Positions 8,186 through 14,547 of a stretch of DNA of 64,000 bases are shown here, piece after piece. Under the pieces are notes generated by a model. It ran no database searches. It was not told where the DNA came from and saw only the letters and a list, made by a program, of their open reading frames with translations. Position 1 is the stretch's first letter; each line of letters opens with the position of its first letter. A program made the position numbers and the translations under genes. The stretch is from contig JAMOLT010000055.1 in NCBI GenBank assembly GCA_027068915.1, positions 1 through 64,000 of the forward strand. Direction: 5' to 3'. The stretch is from Sedimenticola sp. (GTDB lineage Bacteria > Pseudomonadota > Gammaproteobacteria > Chromatiales > Chromatiaceae).

Positions 8186-8578
8186 TCATTCCGATTGCCC
8201 GGAAATTACTGCTGCGATGACAGGTGTTTTTTTTTCTCCCAGAAAGAGTCCTGTTTCATCATGGGCTGTGATTGCGGTATTTTTCAGGTTGTAGAGTTGA
8301 TCTTCTGCCTGCTCAGCCATGTGCTCGGAAAACTGCTTGTTTAACTGTCCGCTCAGCTGCTGGGCCAGTTGCATGGTCAGTTTTTCAGACAATTGTCTGG
8401 TTAGTTGCTTCGTGGCTGAATCCATCCAGGCTTGATGTTTCTGCATCTTGCCTGGCATGAGGCTTTCCTGTCCCGGGCTGGAACCCTGTAGTTCCTGCGC
8501 AGAAACATTCATGATCATCGGGGACAGCGAAAGCAAAGCAATAATAAGTCTCTTGAATGTTGTGCCTGTGTTTCCCAT
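8186..8578 (-). CDS. Small exported hypothetical protein linked to psp genes
   Basis: 130 aa with a signal peptide (about residues 9-27, ending NVSA-QE) and a glutamine-rich helical repeat (TRQLSEKLTMQLAQQLSGQLNKQFSEHM) that is probably a periplasmic coiled coil. No recognised family. It is the first gene after the candidate sigma-54 promoter divergent from pspF, ahead of pspA, which suggests a periplasmic partner in the stress response. Its function is not known. Confidence 0.6.
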   Translation of the reverse strand: MGNTGTTFKRLIIALLSLSPMIMNVSAQELQGSSPGQESLMPGKMQKHQAWMDSATKQLTRQLSEKLTMQLAQQLSGQLNKQFSEHMAEQAEDQLYNLKNTAITAHDETGLFLGEKKTPVIAAVISGQSE

Positions 8579-8633
8579 GATCTGTGGCCTCCTGATATTC
8601 GGGTAAAATTTTGTAATCCTTGCCAGTGAGCAA

Positions 8634-8649
8634 TCAGGATTCGTGCCAA
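8634..8649 (-). promoter_or_regulatory. Candidate sigma-54 promoter for the psp operon
   Basis: Reading leftwards, TTGGCACG gives a full -24 element. At the correct spacing comes CCTGA where the -12 element is expected, a weak match because the consensus GC is replaced by GA. E. coli pspA also departs from consensus at -12, as I recall. The site is 56 bp before the exported-protein gene and 155 bp from the divergent pspF. The long AT-rich stretch to 8800 would hold PspF-binding and bending sites. Confidence 0.5.
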
Positions 8650-8804
8650 TGTTGGTAATTTTTAGTTAACTTATTGTTATTAAATGAAATAATTAGTTTT
8701 TTTGATCCTTCTTCTGATCATTTGTTTTTGGTCTATAATTCCATATATCGGCTAAAATAACTAATAGTTGATATAAATGACCATAATGCTTTATTGTTGT
8801 TGGC

Positions 8805-9815
8805 ATGAATTATCAGCAGAAACTGGTTGGGCAATCCTCGGCTTTTCTCGAAACCCTTGAGCGGGTTTCGCAAGTTGCGCCTTTGTCCAGGCCGGTATTG
8901 ATTGTCGGTGAGCGTGGTACAGGTAAGGAGATGACCGTGGAGCGGCTGCATTTCCTTTCTCCCCGGTGGGAGAACATACTGGTCAAGCTCAATTGTGCGG
9001 CGTTGCCGGAAACGCTTCTGGAATCGGAGCTGTTTGGTTATGAGCCAGGCGCTTTTACCGGCGCTGGCAAGCGCCATGCGGGAAGGTTTGAGCGCGCCCA
9101 TGGAGGAACGCTGTTTCTGGATGAAATTGCCAGTATGTCATTGCGTTTGCAGGAAAAACTGCTGCGGGTGGTGGAATACGGCGAACTGGAGCGTGTAGGC
9201 GGGAATACCACCATTACCGTCGATGTGCGGGTTGTAGGCGCGGCCAATGTGGATCTGCCGGCGATGGCGAAAAGAGGAGAGTTTCGTGCCGATCTTCTGG
9301 ACAGGCTCAGTTTCGATGTCATTACCCTGCCGCCGTTGCGATTTCGCAAATCGGATATCCCCTTGCTTGCCGAGCAATTTGCCCTGGGAATGACCAGGGA
9401 ATTGCAGCGGGAGTATTTTGCAGGCTTTTCGGATACTGCGTTGTCGCGGATGAAAGCATATCCCTGGCCTGGCAATGTCCGGGAGCTGAAGAATGTGGTG
9501 GAGCGGGCGGTATACCGGGCGGCTGCCGATGAGTCGGTTACGGAGCTGGAGTTCGACCCTTTTGCATCACCGTGGCAACCGCATGAGAAGAATGAAGAGG
9601 AAACAGGGCAGCAGCTTGAAGCGGACTGTGAAGAGCGGCACTCAGCGGAAATTCCCGGAGATTTCAAGGTACATATCCGGGATTATGAGCAGATGTTGTT
9701 GCAGCGTGCGCTGGAGCAGAACAGATACAATCAGCGCCAGACAGCCCAGGCGCTGGGGCTGAGTTATGACCAGCTACGCGGGTACCTGAAAAAATACCGC
9801 TTATCCGGAAAGTAG
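8805..9815 (+). CDS. pspF: psp operon transcriptional activator PspF (sigma-54 enhancer-binding ATPase)
   Basis: 336 aa without an N-terminal receiver, as in PspF. The AAA+ domain starts at once: Walker A GERGTGKE (35-42), the sigma-54-contacting GAFTGA loop (82-87), Walker B GGTLFLDEI, and the R-finger segment FRADLLDRLSF. The C-terminus has a Fis-type helix-turn-helix (RYNQRQTAQALGLSYDQLRGYLKKY). It should activate the divergent psp genes and be held in check by PspA. No strong ribosome-binding site precedes the ATG. Confidence 0.92.
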   Translation: MNYQQKLVGQSSAFLETLERVSQVAPLSRPVLIVGERGTGKEMTVERLHFLSPRWENILVKLNCAALPETLLESELFGYEPGAFTGAGKRHAGRFERAHGGTLFLDEIASMSLRLQEKLLRVVEYGELERVGGNTTITVDVRVVGAANVDLPAMAKRGEFRADLLDRLSFDVITLPPLRFRKSDIPLLAEQFALGMTRELQREYFAGFSDTALSRMKAYPWPGNVRELKNVVERAVYRAAADESVTELEFDPFASPWQPHEKNEEETGQQLEADCEERHSAEIPGDFKVHIRDYEQMLLQRALEQNRYNQRQTAQALGLSYDQLRGYLKKYRLSGK

Positions 9816-9878
9816 GAGCCAGCTTGGTTTTCCGATGGAGGTGATTGCTTGACCTGCCTGCGTGCGTTCAACATCCTG

Positions 9879-10895
9879 CTAAGCGGAAAAACAAGAGTGG
9901 ATTTTCTTCTGTAGATAGCGCGCACCCTGCATCCAAAAAATGCATCTAAGCAGGAGGCGGATCTGCCCGATAGTTCTGTATCCGATACCAAATAGTGGAA
10001 AACCATTTTTTATGGTCTTTAGAACATAGTGGAGAGGAGGATCAACAACAATGCAGTTTTTCCCCTTGAGAAAAATCGCTTCAGAAAACCCGGAAGGATT
10101 GCATATTATTATATCGCACTGAGATATCAACTCAATTTCGGCCAGCCAGCCTTTTCCAGGAAGATAGTGAAGATTTTCATGGGTAAAATTTAATCCATAT
10201 TCCGGAAATTTTGCATCCACATAGTATTTATTTTCCTCGGTGGTTTTTACTTTCATGCCAGCGACAATTACATGGCAATTCCAATCATCGATGGCTTGAT
10301 GTAGCACCTGAGAGTACTTCTTAATCAGTGTTTTTTCATCTGGTGTAAATAGAGGGTTAATTGCGCCTCCGGCATTTCGGTAGCGCCACATGAACCCAAT
10401 TGTTTTTCCGGAAAACACTCCTGTGGGTAATGTGGAGAGAATGGTTTCGAAGTTTTTGATACCTGTTTCCGACCACGGCAGTATCGAGCGCTGAATGTCT
10501 TCTGGCCGCATGTGCTTCAAATAAATATGTGGCAGTAAATTGTTCTTGCGGTCAATCTTGGCAAGTGTATCTGGGTTTAGTGTAGATAGGACTTCTTCAT
10601 TGAGCTCTTCATCAAATACCTGAAATTGATAAAAAGAATCAATTGAAATATCTTTAATTTTATCTACATATGCCACTGTTTTTGCGAAACTTAAATCCAG
10701 TTTTAAAAATTCTTCCATACGGTAGCGGTTTGCAAAAAATAAATGGAAACTCTTTTCGGGATGCTTTCTGGCCAGGTCGACGATACATAACAGCTGTTCG
10801 AAGTAATCTCCGTATGCCCCATGGAGTATGGTGGCAATGTCTTTTTGGTTGCCTTTTGCGGGCGCAAGTCTGTAACTGTTTTGGATCATGTCCAT
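9879..10895 (-). CDS. Glycosyltransferase-like hypothetical protein
   Basis: 338 aa with no confident family. The C-terminal half (LISQCDIIICNPSGFSEAIFLKGKNCIVVDPP) resembles the nucleotide-sugar side of GT-B glycosyltransferases of the GT9 type, in which a conserved small loop follows 'aD..i..dsg..h'. There is no signal peptide or membrane span, so it is probably cytoplasmic. It is AT-rich relative to its neighbours and stands alone, convergent with pspF and near repeats, so acquisition by transfer is likely. No ribosome-binding site is evident; ATG 10889 is an alternative start. Confidence 0.5.
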   Translation of the reverse strand: MDMIQNSYRLAPAKGNQKDIATILHGAYGDYFEQLLCIVDLARKHPEKSFHLFFANRYRMEEFLKLDLSFAKTVAYVDKIKDISIDSFYQFQVFDEELNEEVLSTLNPDTLAKIDRKNNLLPHIYLKHMRPEDIQRSILPWSETGIKNFETILSTLPTGVFSGKTIGFMWRYRNAGGAINPLFTPDEKTLIKKYSQVLHQAIDDWNCHVIVAGMKVKTTEENKYYVDAKFPEYGLNFTHENLHYLPGKGWLAEIELISQCDIIICNPSGFSEAIFLKGKNCIVVDPPLHYVLKTIKNGFPLFGIGYRTIGQIRLLLRCIFWMQGARYLQKKIHSCFSA

Positions 10896-11036
10896 ATGGG
10901 TTCTATTTGGTGAATATGGTTCGGATAAACAGGGTATGCATGGTCACTATTCCTTCCCCGGAAGAGGATACTGATAATATATTAACATTGTTATACCAGT
11001 ATGATGTGACGTATAAAGGGCACATATCAGCGTGGC

Positions 11037-11120
11037 GGGAAGCCGTCAGCTGCAAGGCGCGTCTCACAGGGAGTGGCACGCCCTTTGCAAGAGACGCAAC
11101 ACCGCAGATGACGGCTTCCC
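11037..11120. repeat. Long imperfect palindrome (intergenic inverted repeat)
   Basis: Arms at 11037-11065 and 11091-11120 are inverted copies (GGGAAGCCGTCA..CTGC and ..GCGTCTC) around a loop that itself contains AGGG/CCCT. The structure lies in the 355-bp gap between the glycosyltransferase-like gene and rpmG, which has no supported gene. It resembles a small palindromic mobile or REP-like element. Confidence 0.6.
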
Positions 11121-11163
11121 CCGTGCCGCAGGGAGGCTCGTAAATGACCCAGTCCCGCATTGC

Positions 11164-11193
11164 CTAACAGGATATTTTTCAACGGCCTGCTAA
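11164..11193 (+). repeat. Mini-copy of the CTAACAGG...CCTGCTAAA repeat
   Basis: CTAACAGGAT is followed directly by TTTTTCAAC..CCTGCTAAA, the two ends of the larger element at 53357 and 62474 with the middle removed. It lies just downstream of the rpmG terminator. Confidence 0.55.
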
Positions 11194-11222
11194 AGAAAAA
11201 ACCCCGCACATGGCGGGGTTTA
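11194..11222 (-). terminator. Rho-independent terminator of rpmB-rpmG
   Basis: Read leftwards, CCCCGC and GCGGGG pair around a short ATGT-type loop and are followed by TTTTTTCTTT. It lies 28 bp after the rpmG stop. Confidence 0.85.
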
Positions 11223-11250
11223 AGGGTGTGGGGTGCTATCTTAAAGAGGC

Positions 11251-11418
11251 TTACTTGATCTTGCCTTCCTTGTACATTACATGCTTGCGCGCCTTGGGAT
11301 CATATTTCTTGATTTCCATTTTCCCTGCCTGGGTGCGCTTGTTTTTTGTGGTGGTGTAGAAGTGCCCGGTATTGGCGCTGGAAACCAGACGAATTTTTTC
11401 ACGAACTGCTTTTGCCAT
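11251..11418 (-). CDS. rpmG: 50S ribosomal protein L33
   Basis: 55 aa, too short for the ORF track. It begins [29 protein letters not shown] and ends [11 protein letters not shown], matching L33 over its full length. This version lacks the CxxC zinc pairs. It follows rpmB by 11 bp and ends before a clear terminator. It is a component of the large ribosomal subunit near the E site. Confidence 0.95.
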   Translation of the reverse strand: MAKAVREKIRLVSSANTGHFYTTTKNKRTQAGKMEIKKYDPKARKHVMYKEGKIK

Positions 11419-11429
11419 GATCTACTCCT

Positions 11430-11666
11430 TTATACCTTTTCGCCACGTGCGCGGATTTCCGCGAGCACACTGTCAATGCCTTTCTTGTCGATGGTACGCA
11501 TACCAGCGGCAGTAACGCGCAGGCGAACCCAGCGCTGTTCGCTTTCTACCCAGAAGCGATGATAATGAAGGTTGGGCAGGAAACGACGGCGAGTCTTCTT
11601 GTGGGAATGGGAAACATTGTTTCCGGAAACCGGTCGCTTGCCTGTTACCTGGCATACTTTGGACAT
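11430..11666 (-). CDS. rpmB: 50S ribosomal protein L28
   Basis: 78 aa starting [29 protein letters not shown], the family start. The ORF track extends upstream to 11762, but the ATG at 11666 has a GAGG ribosome-binding site and matches L28 length. First gene of the rpmB-rpmG operon, transcribed from the promoter at 11734-11762. Confidence 0.96.
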   Translation of the reverse strand: MSKVCQVTGKRPVSGNNVSHSHKKTRRRFLPNLHYHRFWVESEQRWVRLRVTAAGMRTIDKKGIDSVLAEIRARGEKV

Positions 11667-11733
11667 GGTCTTGGCCTCAAATTCTGGTTCAACAGACCCA
11701 AGAAATCGGCTTGGGCCGCAATAAAGACGCGCA

Positions 11734-11762
11734 TTTATACCAGAGCCGCACCTTCTTGGCAA
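11734..11762 (-). promoter_or_regulatory. Sigma-70 promoter for rpmB-rpmG
   Basis: Leftward TTGCCA (11757-11762), a 17-bp spacer and TATAAA (11734-11739), about 70 bp before the rpmB start. Confidence 0.7.
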
Positions 11763-11857
11763 ATTTTCTTGCTGTGCACATGCTTACAGAAGAGCTGGGG
11801 CACAGCTTCTGTTTCCAACTATACTTGCATATAGAATGATGGTTTGTAAGGAGAAAT

Positions 11858-12382
11858 GTGCTTGTGGACGATGATATTTCCGAACCAGTACTGGGTGAGA
11901 CTCATGGCGCGCTACATGCTGATGGATTGGGCGCATTGCGCAAACACAGTTGCCAGATGGTGGCCCAATGTCGTCGCCGCCTGGTGATATACAGTTTTCG
12001 GCTCAATCCGGAAGTTTATAACCAGCGCTGTTTTGTTGAAGCAACCCGGCAATTGATTATACGCCACGCCAACACCCGTGTTCAGATCCTGGTTGCAGAA
12101 ACCAGTGAGCTGGGAAAAGGGGGAAACAGGCTGGTGCAGCTTGCACAGGATCTGGCCAGCAGTGTGGAAATCCGGCGGCGTGCAGAAGAGTTCAGGGGCA
12201 ACCAGCGCAGTTTCATGCTGGCCGATGGCTGTGGCTACATTCTGAGAAACATGTGGAGCGATCTGGGCAATATCCGGCTGGACTACAATGCACCCCCTGT
12301 GGTGCGGAACCTGGTGGATGACTTCCTGCTGGAATGGGAGAAAAGCGAAGCTGATCCGTCATTGCGGAGACTATCAATATAG
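11858..12382 (+). CDS. Conserved hypothetical protein divergent from rpmB
   Basis: 174 aa, start GTG at 11858 with AAGGAG 4-5 bp upstream. It is soluble, with no signal peptide. The pattern CRRRLVIYSFRLNPEVYNQRCFVEATRQLIIRHANTRVQILV suggests a PLD-like or stress-type nucleic-acid-associated fold similar to the small proteins found beside radC or argA in Gammaproteobacteria (possibly DUF7931). I do not recognise a catalytic motif. It is convergent with radC. Confidence 0.6.
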   Translation: MLVDDDISEPVLGETHGALHADGLGALRKHSCQMVAQCRRRLVIYSFRLNPEVYNQRCFVEATRQLIIRHANTRVQILVAETSELGKGGNRLVQLAQDLASSVEIRRRAEEFRGNQRSFMLADGCGYILRNMWSDLGNIRLDYNAPPVVRNLVDDFLLEWEKSEADPSLRRLSI

Positions 12383-12443
12383 GGCGTTTCGAATAATTCG
12401 GTTTTCGTCACACGCAGTACACCAGGGATGCTCGAATAGGATC

Positions 12444-13118
12444 CTATATTACCCCGCGTTCCGCCAGGGATATGCTGTTTTCATATCCCACCACAATGTG
12501 ATCCAGCACCCGCACATCGATGAGAGCCAATGCTTCTTTCAAGCGCAGGGTAATTTGTTCGTCAGCCTGACTGGGTTCCGCTACTCCGGAGGGATGATTG
12601 TGGCTGAAGATGACTGCTGCAGCATTGTGATGCAAAGACCGGCGTACAACTTCCCGAGGATAAACGCTGGCGCCATCGATCGTTCCCTGAAACAGCTCTT
12701 CGAAAGCGATGATGCGGTGCCGATTGTCCAGAAACAGGCAGGCAAACACCTCATACGGGTAGGATTGCAGTCTGAGGCGCAGGTAGCGTTGGGTTTGCTC
12801 GGGAGAGGTTAGGGCATCACCCCTTTCAAGAGATTCGCGCAAGTGGCGGTGAGCCATCTCGATAATCGCCTGTAGCTGGCAGAACTTTGCATCCCCCAGG
12901 CCGTGCATGGAGCAGAACTCTGTGCGGCTGGCGGCAAGAAGGGAGCGCAAGCTGCCGAATTGCTGCAGTAAGTTGCGTGCCAGGTCCAGCGCGCTGTTTC
13001 CCGGGGTGCCGGTTCTTAGAAAAATTGCGAGGAGCTCTGCGTCAGATAATGCCTGTGCTCCGGAGCGCAGCAGTTTTTCTCTGGGACGTTCCTGTTCCGG
13101 CCAGTCTGAAATTGCCAT
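12444..13118 (-). CDS. radC: DNA repair-associated protein RadC (JAB/MPN domain)
   Basis: 224 aa from ATG 13118 ([17 protein letters not shown]), the usual RadC start; the ORF track adds 32 unlikely residues. It has an N-terminal helix-hairpin-helix region ([31 protein letters not shown]) and a C-terminal JAB metalloprotease-like domain with the metal motif [15 protein letters not shown]. The exact cellular role of RadC is unsettled. It lies divergent from coaBC, the standard gammaproteobacterial arrangement. Confidence 0.93.
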   Translation of the reverse strand: MAISDWPEQERPREKLLRSGAQALSDAELLAIFLRTGTPGNSALDLARNLLQQFGSLRSLLAASRTEFCSMHGLGDAKFCQLQAIIEMAHRHLRESLERGDALTSPEQTQRYLRLRLQSYPYEVFACLFLDNRHRIIAFEELFQGTIDGASVYPREVVRRSLHHNAAAVIFSHNHPSGVAEPSQADEQITLRLKEALALIDVRVLDHIVVGYENSISLAERGVI

Positions 13119-13257
13119 ATCTTCATCCATGAAGCATTCGATCGGAATGGCAAGCTTAGCGCATTTTCCAGTAGAAATTCCAGTGGTTGAGTTCCTTTGC
13201 ATGGCTTCCCGCATGAGTTATTCTTGGGTATTCTTAGGTTATACGCTTTGGTGAAAA

Positions 13258-14475
13258 GTGACGAATACCGGTACTGAATGCCTCCTGCTGGGAGTAACGG
13301 GGGGGATTTCCGCCTACAAAAGTGTGGAACTGGCCAGGCTTCTGGTTGCGTCAGGTGCCCGAGTTCGGGTGGTGATGACAGAAGCGGCGACCCGGTTCGT
13401 TACCCCCCTGACTTTTCAGGCGGTAACCGGGAACCCTGTGCGTTGTCATTTGTTCGACGAAGAGCACGAAGCAGCAATGGGCCACATCGAGTTGGCACGC
13501 TGGGCGGATCAGATGCTGATAGCCCCTGCCACTGCTGATTTCCTGGCTCGTATGGCCCAGGGTCTGGCGGGTGATCTTCTCTCAACCCTGTATCTTGCCA
13601 GCGCGGTGCCGGTAAGCGTGGCGCCGGCAATGAACGTGCATATGTGGCGGCATGCAGCGGTTCAGCAGAATCTTTCTGTACTTGCATCCCGGGGGGTGAA
13701 TATTCTCGGGCCGGATTCCGGAGAACAGGCCTGCGGTGATGCCGGCCCTGGTCGCATGCTGGAACCCATGGATATCGTGGCGGCGCTTGGTTCTTTGAAT
13801 CGCAGGGGAATGTTTGCCGGAAACAAGGTATTAATTACAGCGGGTCCTACTCAAGAAGCCATTGATCCTGTAAGATTTGTTGGCAACAGAAGCTCGGGGA
13901 AGATGGGGTTTGCCCTGGCGGAGGCGTTCGTGCGAGAAGGTGCAGAGGTGGTGCTGGTGTCTGGCCCGGTTGCATTGCGTACGCCGCCGGGGGTACGGCG
14001 CATTAATGTGCAAACTGCGTTGCAGATGCACGGGGCCGTGTTTGAGAACATCAAAAAAACAGATATATTTGCAAGCTGTGCAGCGGTAGCGGATTACCGC
14101 CCCGAGCTGCCTGAAGAGCAAAAGATAAAAAAGACGTCAGAAAGGCTTGCTCTTAATCTGGTGAGGAACCCGGATATTCTGGCGGAGGTTGCTGCGCTGA
14201 AAGACGGACCTTATACGCTGGGGTTTGCTGCGGAAACAGAAAATCTGGCCGAAAATGCCAGGGCAAAGCTTCTGGCCAAGAAACTGAATATGCTGGCGGC
14301 AAACCCGGTTGGCGACAACCTGGGTTTTGAGCGCGATGACAACTCGTTGCTGGTCATCTGGCCTGGTGGTGAAAAGCAATTGCCTGTGCAAGACAAGGGG
14401 GCCTTGGCGCAATCACTGCTCGGGATACTGGGGCAGCAATACCAGGCCCATGTTGGTCATGTCAAAGGGAGTTGA
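13258..14475 (+). CDS. coaBC: Bifunctional phosphopantothenoylcysteine decarboxylase / phosphopantothenate-cysteine ligase
   Basis: 405 aa. The N-terminal CoaC flavoprotein half (about 1-185) shows GVTGGISAYKSVELARLL, the PAMNVHMW substrate motif and ACGDAGPGRM with the catalytic Cys. The C-terminal CoaB half (about 190-395) shows ITAGPTQEAIDPVRFVGNRSSGKMG and AAVADYRP. It catalyses two consecutive steps of coenzyme A synthesis in the cytoplasm. The start appears to be GTG at 13258. In many relatives dut lies between coaBC and algC; here it is absent. Confidence 0.95.
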   Translation: MTNTGTECLLLGVTGGISAYKSVELARLLVASGARVRVVMTEAATRFVTPLTFQAVTGNPVRCHLFDEEHEAAMGHIELARWADQMLIAPATADFLARMAQGLAGDLLSTLYLASAVPVSVAPAMNVHMWRHAAVQQNLSVLASRGVNILGPDSGEQACGDAGPGRMLEPMDIVAALGSLNRRGMFAGNKVLITAGPTQEAIDPVRFVGNRSSGKMGFALAEAFVREGAEVVLVSGPVALRTPPGVRRINVQTALQMHGAVFENIKKTDIFASCAAVADYRPELPEEQKIKKTSERLALNLVRNPDILAEVAALKDGPYTLGFAAETENLAENARAKLLAKKLNMLAANPVGDNLGFERDDNSLLVIWPGGEKQLPVQDKGALAQSLLGILGQQYQAHVGHVKGS

Positions 14476-14506
14476 TTTTCTCTGGTTTTTGGAACTGACA
14501 CATTAT

Positions 14507-14546
14507 CCGGTGGGAAATAGGGATTACCGGTGGGAAATAGGGATTA
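14507..14546 (+). repeat. 20-bp perfect tandem duplication over the ribosome-binding region
   Basis: The unit CCGGTGGGAAATAGGGATTA occurs twice back to back (14507-14526 and 14527-14546), and the second copy ends 1 bp before the next ATG. Each unit contains an AGGG that could serve as ribosome-binding site, so the duplication repeats the translation signal of the AlgC-like gene. Confidence 0.9.
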
Positions 14547-14547
14547 A

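Noticed and set aside
10903-11160. 85-codon minus-strand ORF between the glycosyltransferase-like gene and rpmG
   Set aside because: Most of it is the palindromic repeat; no start signal or family.
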